Assembly (NCBI GenBank): GCA_902784345.1
Contig: CACZUD010000005.1
Span: 1-52,115 of the forward strand
DNA length: 52,115 bases
Direction of reading: 5' to 3'
Source of the DNA: an uncultured Pseudomonadota bacterium
GTDB lineage: Bacteria; Pseudomonadota; Alphaproteobacteria; Rs-D84
Shown: piece by piece, positions 7,602 through 14,620 of the stretch
How positions within the stretch are numbered: position 1 is the first letter of the stretch
Layout of the letters: the number at the start of each line of letters is the position of its first letter
Made by a program: the position numbers and the translations under genes
Notes under the pieces: model-generated
The model's input: the letters and a program-made list of their open reading frames with translations, nothing else
What the model was told of the DNA's origin: nothing
Database searches by the model: none

Positions 7602-8561
7602 TTATACAACTTCTGTTACTGCGCGCAATGTGCCATCGCGCGAAAGTTGTACTACACGAATTTTCTTTTTCATTTCTGCTATTAAATCAGTTCTGTCGTA
7701 CGCAGGCTGAGTATGTAATATGCGATCTGCGAATGCAGCATAGGCGGCTTCGGCACTTTCGGCATGAATAGTTGTGTAAAAGTGGTCATGTCCGGTTCCT
7801 AACATTTCCCAAAGAACCGCCGCATTATCTGTTGATATTTCACCACCGATTATAACATCTGGGGTCATACGTACAACCAAATCTAGCAAGCGTGCATAAT
7901 TAAAATCGTTTGTTTGTTCTGTTCGGGACAACACAAAGTGAACGCGGTTTTTCTGTGGAACGCGGATTTCACGTGCGTCTTCGACAGTAATAACACGACT
8001 GTTTTGGTCTATCAATGTCAGCATGTGATTCAAGAAAGTTGTTTTACCAGTTGATGTTGCGCCGGAAATCAAAATCGGACTGCCGTCGTTAATCGCAGAC
8101 ATCAATCTTTCGTATGGGTCATCAGGACGCACATTTTTACGTGGTTTGACTTTTAACAACTTTTCACCGCGTTTAAGATGATAATTTTCAAAACTGGTTT
8201 CACTTACCCCACCGCCACGAATATTCAATGCCACGCCGCCAGTTACATCACTTTCGTCATACTGTACATTTGGTCCCGCAATAGCAGAAAAACGATGATT
8301 CCCAGGCAATGTCGCATAGACAACAGGTATACCGTGTATCGGGTCAAAAGGTCTTTCGTAAATGTTCGCAACAGTATGAATTAAATCAATCAAGTACTGT
8401 TTTGATAAAACTTCTGCATTATACGAAACCCATGGAACGCGGCCACCATTAAGACGCATCCATACTTCCCCGGCGTGATTTATCGCAATCTCTTCAACGA
8501 AAGACGGACGATAAAATTCTTCCAGTGGTTTCAATAAAGATTCAAGTACTACATTAGTCAT
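7602..8561 (-). CDS. VirB11/PilT-family secretion ATPase
   Basis: Hexameric ATPase that powers type IV secretion (VirB11 class) at the inner face of the inner membrane. Walker A GATSTGKT (167-174), the Asp-box ITVEDAREI (191-199), Walker B-like DVIIGGEI (235-242) and the His-box GHDHFYTTIHAESA (about 257-270) are present. The length of 319 aa matches VirB11 (about 340). I chose the ATG at 8561 because a TTGATT-17-TAAAAT promoter ends 7 bases before it; the longer ORF would run into that promoter. It lies about 18 kb from the VirB7/VirB8-like operon, so the secretion genes are dispersed, as in Rickettsiales-type systems. Followed by a hypothetical gene. Confidence 0.88.
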   Translation of the reverse strand: MTNVVLESLLKPLEEFYRPSFVEEIAINHAGEVWMRLNGGRVPWVSYNAEVLSKQYLIDLIHTVANIYERPFDPIHGIPVVYATLPGNHRFSAIAGPNVQYDESDVTGGVALNIRGGGVSETSFENYHLKRGEKLLKVKPRKNVRPDDPYERLMSAINDGSPILISGATSTGKTTFLNHMLTLIDQNSRVITVEDAREIRVPQKNRVHFVLSRTEQTNDFNYARLLDLVVRMTPDVIIGGEISTDNAAVLWEMLGTGHDHFYTTIHAESAEAAYAAFADRILHTQPAYDRTDLIAEMKKKIRVVQLSRDGTLRAVTEVV

Positions 8562-8617
8562 CTTTTTTATTTTATCATAAATCGTGGCTTGAATCAAAAT
8601 TGTTTATTTGCTAAAAT
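8562..8617. promoter_or_regulatory. Overlapping divergent promoters
   Basis: Minus strand: TTGATT (8592-8597), 17 bp, TAAAAT (8569-8574), then 7 bp to the VirB11-like ATG, predicted nearly leaderless. Plus strand: TTGAAT (8589-8594), 17 bp, TAAAAT (8612-8617) for the lipoprotein gene. The two -35 boxes overlap in the palindrome TTGAATCAA, so polymerase can occupy only one direction at a time. Confidence 0.7.
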
Positions 8618-8642
8618 GAAAAAAAGTAACAAGAGAGAAAAA

Positions 8643-9182
8643 ATGAAAAAATCTTTATTTTTTGTTTTAGGACTGGCGTTGACGGTTGCTGCGTGCAGCA
8701 GTGATAATGGCGGATATCCTGGGAAAAATGGCGAATATTACGATGAACAAACTGCACAGTATGTAACTGAAAAAAATGAGTTTGCCGAAATCGATTCGTA
8801 TCAGCCTCGTTCTATGAAAGAACGCGAAGAAATCGCACAACATTGGAATACTGCGCGTAAAGAAACCAGATGGCAAGAATACAAAGGCACAATGATTCGT
8901 ATCGAAATTTTGCTTGGCGACAGCAATGTTCGTGAAATGCGCCTGCGTTTGATGCAAAATGCAGATGGTGCAGATATAGATGCGGATGCCAGAACTGTGT
9001 TGGGGCATGTTGCTGACTATGAAATGAAGAAAGTTTGTGGTCGTAATGCCGAAAGTATAGTTGTCGTTTATGACAGACCTTCTTTCGAAGTAATGCGTCC
9101 TACAACGTTCTTTGATTATCGTGTCGAAGCCGAAGGCGAATCTATGCGTGAATATGGTTTCAGATGCGTATATAACAAGTAA
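8643..9182 (+). CDS. Hypothetical lipoprotein (179 aa)
   Basis: Signal peptide with lipobox TVAAC (C18), then a Gly/Ser-rich linker, so a lipidated envelope protein. The rest is soluble and charged, alpha/beta-like, with Cys in KKVCGR and FRCVYNK that could pair in the periplasm. No known family recognised. The ATG at 8643 fits the signal peptide and a GAGAGA Shine-Dalgarno; an upstream in-frame ATG would add an implausible N-terminus. It forms an operon with the FKBP-type lipoprotein 16 bp downstream. Confidence 0.82.
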   Translation: MKKSLFFVLGLALTVAACSSDNGGYPGKNGEYYDEQTAQYVTEKNEFAEIDSYQPRSMKEREEIAQHWNTARKETRWQEYKGTMIRIEILLGDSNVREMRLRLMQNADGADIDADARTVLGHVADYEMKKVCGRNAESIVVVYDRPSFEVMRPTTFFDYRVEAEGESMREYGFRCVYNK

Positions 9183-9198
9183 ACCAAAGGAAAAATAA

Positions 9199-9513
9199 AT
9201 GAAAAAATTTGTTGGAATATTGGCAATGTGTGCGGCATTGGGTGCGTGTGAAAAAACAGCTAAAAACGGCGATACAGTTGTTATCGATTTTGCTGGATTT
9301 TTGGGCGAAGAACAATTTGCGGGCGGTACAGCGGAAAATTTCCCATTGAAATTGGGCAGTGGTCAATTCGTACCTGGCTTTGAAGACCAATTGATTGGCG
9401 CAAAAGTTGGTGAAACACGTGATGTAAATATCACTTTCCCACAAGATTATGTTCCAAACCTTGCTGGTAAAGATGTTGTGTTCAAAGTCACAATCAAAGA
9501 AATCAAAAAATAA
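9199..9513 (+). CDS. Lipoprotein FKBP-type peptidyl-prolyl isomerase
   Basis: Signal peptide and lipobox LGAC (C17) followed by one FKBP domain (residues 20-104). The pattern [13 protein letters not shown], then FPQDY and a [16 protein letters not shown] ending is that of the isomerase domain of trigger factor rather than of FkpA or Mip. It therefore looks like a lone trigger-factor-type PPIase domain moved to the membrane surface, catalysing prolyl isomerisation of envelope proteins. AAAGGAAAAATA gives a Shine-Dalgarno. Second gene of the operon; a terminator follows at once. Confidence 0.88.
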   Translation: MKKFVGILAMCAALGACEKTAKNGDTVVIDFAGFLGEEQFAGGTAENFPLKLGSGQFVPGFEDQLIGAKVGETRDVNITFPQDYVPNLAGKDVVFKVTIKEIKK

Positions 9514-9530
9514 TTTGAAAAACCAAAGAA

Positions 9531-9557
9531 AAAACCGCCCAAAAGGCGGTTTTTTTA
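9531..9557. terminator. Bidirectional terminator
   Basis: CCGCC-CAAAA-GGCGG stem extended by A/T pairs (9531-9553) between the convergent FKBP and lpxI genes, with T-runs on both strands. Confidence 0.85.
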
Positions 9558-10373
9558 TATCGCTTTGATAAATATCTTTGCTTTGTTAGCCGCAGCGATT
9601 ACCGCAGGTTTATCAATAACAAAACAAGTTTTTGCATTTACAATTATTCCATGCAATTTCGCCGCAGATACCGCACGCACAGTATCAACACCAATCGCAG
9701 GTATGTCGATTCTTAAATCTTGACCTGGTTTTGTCATTTTTGCAAACACACCACCGGTTTTGCGACGTTTTTTACGCATTTCAACGACGCGATCCAACAT
9801 ACGCGCAGTGCCTTCGGCTGCTTCGACAGCGATGACTTGTTTATCAACAACAACAGATGCGCCAATGTCTTCAACACCAATGGTGTGTGAAACCTGAATC
9901 GCACGCGTAATATCTTTTTCATCACTGCGAGATGGTTTTGTTTTTGTTTGAATACCTGCTTTTTCAAAAGTTAATTCAGGTGCCAAATCTTGCGCAGCAA
10001 CAATTTCATAGCCACGTTTTTCCAGTGCTTTGTTAAATGCGACAGCCATTGAATCATACCCCCGTTGATGTTTTAATACACTTAATAAAACCCCAATAGA
10101 CCAAAAATCAGGTCGAATATCAGACAAATTTATGTGTCCCAAAGCCCCCACAAAACAGAGTTTGTGTATGTCGCGCTTTTTGCATTCGCGTGCCGCCAAT
10201 CCAGCCCCCCCGACACGTATTACCAAATCTGGATTAAGTTTTGGGTCATAAAAATTTTTAAGACCAATAACATAAACATCCCATCCGTTTTTACGAAATG
10301 CATCGCGTGCCTGAAACGGCAGGGATAATGCACCACAAAAAAGAGCGACTTTTTTATCTTGTTTTTTCATCAT
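9555..10373 (-). CDS. lpxI: UDP-2,3-diacylglucosamine pyrophosphatase LpxI
   Basis: Hydrolyses UDP-2,3-diacylglucosamine to lipid X and UMP in lipid A synthesis, replacing LpxH in many Alphaproteobacteria. Recognised from the DUF1009/LpxI pattern: N-terminal LFCGALSLPFQARDAF, the middle IGVEDIGASVVVDKQ and VEAAEGTARMLDR, and the C-terminal QDLRIDIPAIGVDTV with AKLHGIIVNA. The 272-aa length is typical. A TTGATT-17-TATCAT promoter ends six bases before the first ATG, so the mRNA is probably leaderless. Other lpx genes are not in this window. Confidence 0.92.
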   Translation of the reverse strand: MMKKQDKKVALFCGALSLPFQARDAFRKNGWDVYVIGLKNFYDPKLNPDLVIRVGGAGLAARECKKRDIHKLCFVGALGHINLSDIRPDFWSIGVLLSVLKHQRGYDSMAVAFNKALEKRGYEIVAAQDLAPELTFEKAGIQTKTKPSRSDEKDITRAIQVSHTIGVEDIGASVVVDKQVIAVEAAEGTARMLDRVVEMRKKRRKTGGVFAKMTKPGQDLRIDIPAIGVDTVRAVSAAKLHGIIVNAKTCFVIDKPAVIAAANKAKIFIKAI

Positions 10374-10434
10374 GCTTTAATGATAGTTTTAAAACACACT
10401 GGAATCAAGACAGAATTTATATTAAGATGAATCT
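10374..10434. promoter_or_regulatory. Divergent lpxI / methyltransferase promoters
   Basis: Minus strand: TTGATT (10403-10408), 17 bp, TATCAT (10380-10385), 6 bp, lpxI ATG. Plus strand: a weaker TGGAAT (10400-10405), 17 bp, TAAGAT (10423-10428), 6 bp, methyltransferase ATG. The two -35 regions overlap. Both predict leaderless starts; the plus-strand one is less sure. Confidence 0.6.
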
Positions 10435-11370
10435 ATGCAAAATAAAAAATGTCCTTTTTTTAATATATGCGGCGGTTGCCAGTTTGATTTCATTGGCGAA
10501 GATTACCGTACAGAAAAACTGAAAAAACTGCCGAAAATAGAATTTACGCACGACGCAATTTGGGGCGGCGTTGGTACGCGCAGACGGGCAGATTTTACTT
10601 TTGTAGATGGGCATTTTGGATTTTTTAAAAAGCAATCGAAAGACATAGTTGATGTGAATATTTGTCCGAATGTAGTTCCTGAAATAAATTCTGTGTTGAA
10701 AGATATTGCGCGTTTACCATGGCGTGGTGCAGGTTCTGTGTTGATTACAAAATGTGAAAACGGGATAGATGTTGCTGTAAACAGCGATATTCCATATTTC
10801 AGTGCTGATTTCAAAAACGCGGTTGAAAAATTGCCGCCACAAATAATTCGATTTACTTGGAACAGTTCGATTATTCGTAAATACTGTGAACCAGAAATTA
10901 AGTTTAACAACAAAATTATACCTTATCCGACAAATGCTTTTTTGCAGCCAACGGTCGAAACAGAACAAATCTTGCGAGATTTGGTTGTTAAATATGTTGA
11001 TGGTGCAAAACATGTGGCGGATTTATTCTGTGGTCTGGGTAATTTTACTTTTGCAACAAACGCAACAGGTTTTGATATTGTTGGCAATGGCATAAAGCGT
11101 GATTTGTTTAAAAAGCCGTTAACAGCCCAAAATTTAAATCAATATGATGCGGTGATAATGGACCCACCACGTGCCGGTGCAGAAAAGCAAAGTAAAGAAT
11201 TAGCCAAATCAAATATAAAACGAATCGTTTATGTTTCATGTAATCCGACAACTTTTGTTCGTGATAAAAAAATTTTGGAAAACGTCGGATACAAAATGAA
11301 TGTTGCAATTCCCGTTGATCAATTTATAGGTTCGACACATTGGGAAATATTCAGTGTGTTTGAAAAATAA
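10435..11370 (+). CDS. RlmD/TrmA-type RNA (uracil-5-)-methyltransferase, compact form
   Basis: SAM-dependent m5U methyltransferase acting on rRNA or tRNA. A 4Fe-4S set C6, C12, C15 and C77 (CPFFNICGGC and NICP), SAM motif DLFCGLGNFTF, MDPPRAGA and the nucleophile Cys in YVSCNPTTF are all present. There is no N-terminal TRAM domain, and the stretch between SAM motif I and DPPR is only about 45 residues, shorter than in E. coli RlmD, so the fold is pared down. It resembles the alphaproteobacterial subfamily with RDLFKKPLT before DPPRAGA. 311 aa versus about 430 in RlmD. The exact target base cannot be told. Confidence 0.88.
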   Translation: MQNKKCPFFNICGGCQFDFIGEDYRTEKLKKLPKIEFTHDAIWGGVGTRRRADFTFVDGHFGFFKKQSKDIVDVNICPNVVPEINSVLKDIARLPWRGAGSVLITKCENGIDVAVNSDIPYFSADFKNAVEKLPPQIIRFTWNSSIIRKYCEPEIKFNNKIIPYPTNAFLQPTVETEQILRDLVVKYVDGAKHVADLFCGLGNFTFATNATGFDIVGNGIKRDLFKKPLTAQNLNQYDAVIMDPPRAGAEKQSKELAKSNIKRIVYVSCNPTTFVRDKKILENVGYKMNVAIPVDQFIGSTHWEIFSVFEK

Positions 11371-11398
11371 AAAAAGCCACCCTTGCGGGTGGCTTTTT
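11371..11398. terminator. Bidirectional terminator shared by methyltransferase gene and sRNA
   Basis: Perfect 12-bp stem AAAAAGCCACCC-TTGC-GGGTGGCTTTTT. It ends the plus-strand methyltransferase transcript and, on the minus strand, the candidate sRNA. Confidence 0.9.
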
Positions 11399-11544
11399 CC
11401 GGATGCCCAGAAAGGAAGGAAAGGAGAAAAAGAAACGGGCATCCTAAACTTGTGTTTGGGCCCAAAGTCCAGAGGAGAGAGAATGTAGGAGGGAGTCTGA
11501 AAACCCTGGGCCCGATATAGTCAAACGATTTTCATCCCTTGACG
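11371..11544 (-). ncRNA. Candidate anti-Shine-Dalgarno ('cuckoo'-type) sRNA
   Basis: Minus-strand transcript of about 175 nt. Promoter TTGACA (11574-11579), 17 bp, TACATT (11551-11556). Then a small hairpin GTCAA/TTGAC; a hairpin closed by GGGCCC and CAGA/TCTG with a loop carrying CTCCCTCCT (about 11444-11516); a hairpin GGATGCCC/GGGCATCC (11400-11446) with a loop carrying CTCCTTTCCTTCCTTTCT; and a strong terminator. The loops mimic the 16S rRNA 3' end (CCUCCUUUCU). Established: alphaproteobacterial cuckoo/alpha-r15 RNAs present CCUCC motifs in hairpin loops to pair with ribosome binding sites. Assignment to that family is inference from architecture. The plus strand has purine-rich loops and no promoter of its own. 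Confidence 0.65.
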
Positions 11545-11550
11545 AATCGA

Positions 11551-11591
11551 AATGTAATACACAAAATGTCATTTGTCAAGTATTTTGTCAA
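11551..11591 (-). promoter_or_regulatory. sRNA promoter with TTGTCAA repeats
   Basis: Minus-strand -35 TTGACA and -10 TACATT for the candidate sRNA. Upstream, 11573-11591 reads TTGACAAAATACTTGACAA on the minus strand, matching the palindrome at the regulator promoter (21733-21751) at 16 of 19 positions. A shared operator is possible. Confidence 0.5.
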
Positions 11592-11737
11592 AAATTTTTT
11601 TTGCTTTTTTTATTTTTATGCATTTTCTGGCTTTTTTATAGGGATACATACCAATAATCAAAGATTGAATTTATTCAGATTATCAAGTATTATTAGATTG
11701 TTTGGTTGGAAAACTGATAAAAAATAGGAGAAAATTC

Positions 11738-11986
11738 ATGACGCACGAAGATGTATGGCGCGCAATAGAAAAATTTGCAACAGAACATCATATGTCTTGT
11801 TCTGGATTGGCAAAATGCAGCGGTTTAGACCCAACCACCTTTAATAAAAGCAAACGTTGGTCCAAAGAAGGTCAACCCAGATGGCCATCAACCAACAGTA
11901 TTTCTAAAATATTGGCATCTACGGGTGCTTCATTGGAAGATTTTACTAAATTTATCCCGTCAAATGAACAGCATTCCGTGCGATAA
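11738..11986 (+). CDS. Small HTH protein (82 aa)
   Basis: A compact helix-turn-helix of the Cro/C1 type without a sensor domain. SCSGLAKCSGLDPTTFNKSKRW is split here as the turn region (about 20-40), followed by WPSTNSISKILASTGASLEDF, the pattern of small XRE regulators in Alphaproteobacteria, often the N-terminal part of phage repressor-like S24 proteins. The ATG at 11738 has a good AGGAG Shine-Dalgarno 6 bp upstream; a longer ORF from 11702 lacks one. It sits between the sRNA and the winged-helix gene, about 1.1 kb before the phage-derived cluster, which it could control. That role is a guess. Confidence 0.75.
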   Translation: MTHEDVWRAIEKFATEHHMSCSGLAKCSGLDPTTFNKSKRWSKEGQPRWPSTNSISKILASTGASLEDFTKFIPSNEQHSVR

Positions 11987-11993
11987 TAAAATC

Positions 11994-12028
11994 TTGCACA
12001 GTGTTGTTTTATTCGGTATTCTATCTGT
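11994..12028 (+). promoter_or_regulatory. Promoter of winged-helix gene and birA, predicted leaderless
   Basis: TTGCAC (11994-11999), 17 bp, TATTCT (12017-12022), 6 bp, ATG. No Shine-Dalgarno, so the first gene is probably translated from a leaderless mRNA. Confidence 0.65.
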
Positions 12029-12448
12029 ATGTTAGACAATATAAAAATTTATGCGTCAGATAAATACTGGAAAAGTATCTTGGCTGATTTGGGCGCAAAT
12101 CTTGTGGATTCTTTGGATTGTGCGGACGTGTTTTTTGATGACATTAAAATAAATGCGCCCGTTTCAGTTGATGATTTACAGAATTTGATTCTGAAACAAT
12201 TCGATAATAATGATATTATTATCAATGTTTTTGGGCATGATGTAGTATTGCCTGAATTGCAACGAAAAATAGTTGTTGCTCTTTATAAAAATCCAAATAT
12301 TCAAATGCGTGAATTAAAGTTAGCTGTCGGCGTTATGCCAGATATTGCTACACACAGTGTGGAAAATGCTATTTATCAATTACGAAAAACATTCGGACAC
12401 GATTTTGTTTTAAACGAAAATGGGAGATACAGAATTGGGCGCATATAA
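12029..12448 (+). CDS. OmpR-type winged-helix protein without full receiver (139 aa)
   Basis: Residues about 68-139 resemble the OmpR/PhoB winged helix: VVLPELQRKIVVALYKN, then a helix pair, VENAIYQLRKTFG and a terminal hairpin VLNENGRYRIG. The N-terminal 60 residues are too short for an intact receiver domain and lack the phosphorylatable Asp pattern, so it is an orphan or remnant DNA-binding regulator. The start is set by the promoter 6 bp upstream. Its 3' end overlaps birA by 29 bp, implying translational coupling. Alphaproteobacterial BirA proteins often lack the N-terminal HTH of E. coli BirA. Whether this neighbour supplies DNA binding is unproven. Confidence 0.7.
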   Translation: MLDNIKIYASDKYWKSILADLGANLVDSLDCADVFFDDIKINAPVSVDDLQNLILKQFDNNDIIINVFGHDVVLPELQRKIVVALYKNPNIQMRELKLAVGVMPDIATHSVENAIYQLRKTFGHDFVLNENGRYRIGRI

Positions 12449-13100
12449 ATTAATTTCTTTTGATAAAATTTCATCTACCCAAGATTATGCGCATGATTTA
12501 ATCGCCCAAAAAAAAGCAACAGATAAAACAGTTATAACGGCTCTGGCGCAAAGCGCGGGGCGCGGACGTTACAGACGCACATGGGTTTCGCATCACGGTA
12601 ATTTGTATGCATCTTTTATTTATAAAATCGCAGAACGTGATCCACGTTTGTCTTACGCTGTAGCGGTGGCAGTCGCAGAAACATTGATTTCATTTGGATT
12701 AAAGCCACAAATAAAATGGCCTAATGATGTTTTGATAGATGGTAAAAAAATCAGTGGAGTGTTAATTGAATATGCTCAAAATTTCGTAATTGTTGGTATT
12801 GGTATAAATATACAAACTTGTCCCACGGTTAAAGAATATCAGACAACAAAAGTAAAAAAATATGCAGATGTATCTATTGAAGAAGTTTTAAGTGTGCTGA
12901 TGAAAAAATTAGATAAATGGCGCAAAGCAGATTTTTATGATGTTCGGAATCGTTGGATGGAATTGGCGATATGCATAAATAAAACAGTTCGATACCAAGG
13001 AAAAGATGCAGAATTGATAGGTATTAACGAAGATGGTGCATTGGTGTTGCGCTTTGATACCCGCTATGTTTTGACATACGGTGATGAAATCAGAATTTAA
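12420..13100 (+). CDS. birA: Biotin--[acetyl-CoA-carboxylase] ligase
   Basis: Activates biotin to biotinyl-AMP and attaches it to biotin carboxyl carrier protein. The catalytic-loop motif QSAGRGRYRRTW, KWPNDVLIDGKKISGVLIE and VGIGINI are all seen, and the C-terminal SH3-like domain is short but present. No N-terminal repressor HTH, as in class I ligases. Two starts are possible: ATG 12420, without a Shine-Dalgarno, or TTG 12435, with GGGAGA 7 bp upstream. Both overlap the winged-helix gene. A strong phage-cluster promoter begins 6 bp after the stop. Confidence 0.93.
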   Translation: MGDTELGAYKLISFDKISSTQDYAHDLIAQKKATDKTVITALAQSAGRGRYRRTWVSHHGNLYASFIYKIAERDPRLSYAVAVAVAETLISFGLKPQIKWPNDVLIDGKKISGVLIEYAQNFVIVGIGINIQTCPTVKEYQTTKVKKYADVSIEEVLSVLMKKLDKWRKADFYDVRNRWMELAICINKTVRYQGKDAELIGINEDGALVLRFDTRYVLTYGDEIRI

Positions 13101-13106
13101 TAGGTC

Positions 13107-13135
13107 TTGACTTTTATGTCAATTTGTGATATTAT
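13107..13135 (+). promoter_or_regulatory. Strong promoter of phage-derived cluster
   Basis: TTGACT (13107-13112), 17 bp, TATTAT (13130-13135); start near 13142. The -35 lies in the palindrome TTGAC-TTTTAT-GTCAA, resembling the operator-like palindrome at the double-HTH regulator's promoter except for a shorter spacer. Confidence 0.75.
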
Positions 13136-13162
13136 ATAGAGCATCAAGAATAGAAATTGTGC

Positions 13163-13184
13163 CCGCAAGATTTGCGGTTTTTTT
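13163..13184 (+). terminator. Leader terminator 1 of phage-derived cluster
   Basis: CCGCAA-GAT-TTGCGG followed by seven T, only about 20 nt after the predicted start of transcription. It would end most transcripts before the first gene. Confidence 0.7.
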
Positions 13185-13197
13185 ATTCTTTATTTTT

Positions 13198-13226
13198 GCC
13201 TGCACATTTTTTGTGTGGGCTTTTTT
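13198..13226 (+). terminator. Leader terminator 2 of phage-derived cluster
   Basis: Nine-pair stem GCCTGCACA/TGTGTGGGC with a T-rich loop and six T after it, second of two terminators in the 100-nt leader. The pair suggests attenuation or a need for antitermination. Confidence 0.7.
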
Positions 13227-13249
13227 AATACAAAAAAACAGGTCAAAAC

Positions 13250-13660
13250 ATGCAACTTACTTTAATAAAGAACAATGATGATACCCAAATCGTATCATAT
13301 AAATTGGCACGCATAATATTTGCAGAAACTGGTGGTGTTTCTCTGCCTATTGTGGAAGCGATGTCTTCTATGATTAACAATATTCATATAAAACAAAATA
13401 AATCTTTTGAATCTATTTCAATCGATTCAGATTTGTTTGAATGTTTGAATCCGAAATCATCGCGACATCAAAATTTAAACATATCAGCAAACGACAGAAA
13501 ATTTCAGATGTGTTTGCGCGCAGTAAAAACAATGATGCATGGCAATTTACGAGATACTGTTTTTGGTGCGACAAAATTTCATCACGCAAATGTTATTCCA
13601 AATTGGGCGATGTCGCGCGGTTATATTGCAGAATGCGAAGATATTTTGTTTTATTTATAA
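13250..13660 (+). CDS. Phage-type cell wall hydrolase (SleB-like)
   Basis: Resembles the Hydrolase_2/SleB family of lytic enzymes. Residues 19-40 LARIIFAETGGVSLPIVEAM match the catalytic-Glu region (E26), and the end GATKFHHANVIPNWA..ILFY matches the conserved C-terminal part. No signal peptide, as expected if the neighbouring membrane protein acts as a holin. 136 aa, so a bare catalytic domain. An ACAGGTC Shine-Dalgarno precedes the ATG. First gene after a promoter plus two terminators. In circular order it follows the small membrane gene at 25658. Confidence 0.8.
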   Translation: MQLTLIKNNDDTQIVSYKLARIIFAETGGVSLPIVEAMSSMINNIHIKQNKSFESISIDSDLFECLNPKSSRHQNLNISANDRKFQMCLRAVKTMMHGNLRDTVFGATKFHHANVIPNWAMSRGYIAECEDILFYL

Positions 13661-13674
13661 AGAAAGGATAATTC

Positions 13675-13866
13675 ATGAATAAAATAATCAAAGGCGGATA
13701 TTTAAAAGATAAAAAAACTTATGTTGTATCAACTGTTGGTATTGTGTCTGCTGTCGGGGCTTATTTAATCGGCGACGAAGATATTTTTACAATGATGCAA
13801 ACTATATTTATGTTGGGTGGTATATATTTTCTTAAACAAGAATCTTCAACCAAAGGAAAAAAGTAA
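13675..13866 (+). CDS. Small membrane protein, holin-like (63 aa)
   Basis: Two hydrophobic stretches (about 18-34 and 38-54) flanked by Lys-rich ends, in the position and size of a phage holin next to the hydrolase. AAAGGATAATTC gives the Shine-Dalgarno. Its stop overlaps the next start (TAATG), so translation is coupled to the scaffold gene. The holin role is inferred from size and place; there is no sequence signature. Confidence 0.6.
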   Translation: MNKIIKGGYLKDKKTYVVSTVGIVSAVGAYLIGDEDIFTMMQTIFMLGGIYFLKQESSTKGKK

Positions 13867-14522
13867 TGGAACAAGTACCAGAAAAATTTCTTGATGAAAA
13901 TGGCGAATTGAATACATCTGCATTGGTTAAATCATATTGTGAATTAGAAAAAAAGATGAGCAGTATGATATCTGTACCAAAAGATGACAGCGATGTCGAT
14001 GTAAAACAAAAATTTAATCATGCAATTGGTGTGCCGGATAATGCATCTGAATATCCAACAAATGATTTGTTTGATGACGAATCGGTTCGTAATAAATTTC
14101 ATGAAATTGGATTAACTTCACAGCAAGTTGAAAAAATTTATTCTATTGCTGAAGAATTTTTAACACCAACTTTAAAAAATTTATTTGAATTACAAAATCA
14201 AACAAACGCAATAAATGAATTAAAAAATTTTTTTGGATCAGCAGAAAAAATGAACGATGCATTACGTGAAATAAATGCATTTGGACAAAAGTATTTACCG
14301 GAATCTGCATTTGAAGAACTGTGCGCTACACCCCAGGGAATACAAGGCGTGTACAAGATGATGCAGTCGCTTGAACCAGATGTTTTAACTGATAAAAACG
14401 CAACAGAAAATTTATCAGATGATGTGTTGCGTGATATGATGCGTGATCCAAAATATTGGCGTGATAAAGATCCAGAATATATAAGAAAAATTGAAAACGG
14501 TTTTAAAAAATTATATTCATAA
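13866..14522 (+). CDS. Phage capsid scaffolding protein
   Basis: 218 aa, acidic, strongly helical with a coiled-coil-prone middle, and an end LRDMMRDPKYWRDKDPEYIRK typical in style of podovirus scaffold proteins, split here into motif words (RDMMRDPKYW, DPEYIRKIENGF). It lies upstream of the capsid gene as in T7-like phages (gp9-gp10 order), though a histone-like gene intervenes. Scaffold proteins direct procapsid assembly and are later released. The assignment rests on position, composition and the C-terminal motif. Confidence 0.75.
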   Translation: MEQVPEKFLDENGELNTSALVKSYCELEKKMSSMISVPKDDSDVDVKQKFNHAIGVPDNASEYPTNDLFDDESVRNKFHEIGLTSQQVEKIYSIAEEFLTPTLKNLFELQNQTNAINELKNFFGSAEKMNDALREINAFGQKYLPESAFEELCATPQGIQGVYKMMQSLEPDVLTDKNATENLSDDVLRDMMRDPKYWRDKDPEYIRKIENGFKKLYS

Positions 14523-14535
14523 ATTATTTTTATTC

Positions 14536-14591
14536 TTTACTATTTGTTTTGATTCATATAAAATAGAATCAAGAACAAAATAATTTTGTTC
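14536..14591 (+). promoter_or_regulatory. Promoter with two palindromes before histone-like gene
   Basis: TTTACT (14536-14541), 17 bp, TAAAAT (14559-14564). The -10 is enclosed by TTGATTC...GAATCAA (14549-14572), and a second palindrome AACAAAATAATTTTGTT follows at 14574-14590. The arrangement suggests repressor control separate from the virion genes. Confidence 0.55.
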
Positions 14592-14620
14592 TGTCCAAAA
14601 AATATTAAAAGGAGAGAAAC

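Noticed and set aside
11400-11516. Plus-strand CsrA-binding (GGA-loop) RNA
   Set aside because: The plus strand has GGA-rich loops but no promoter between the upstream terminator and the hairpins; the minus strand has promoter, structure and terminator in order.
11738-12448. Toxin-antitoxin pair (HTH plus neighbour)
   Set aside because: The second gene has a winged-helix pattern, not a toxin fold, and the two have separate promoters.
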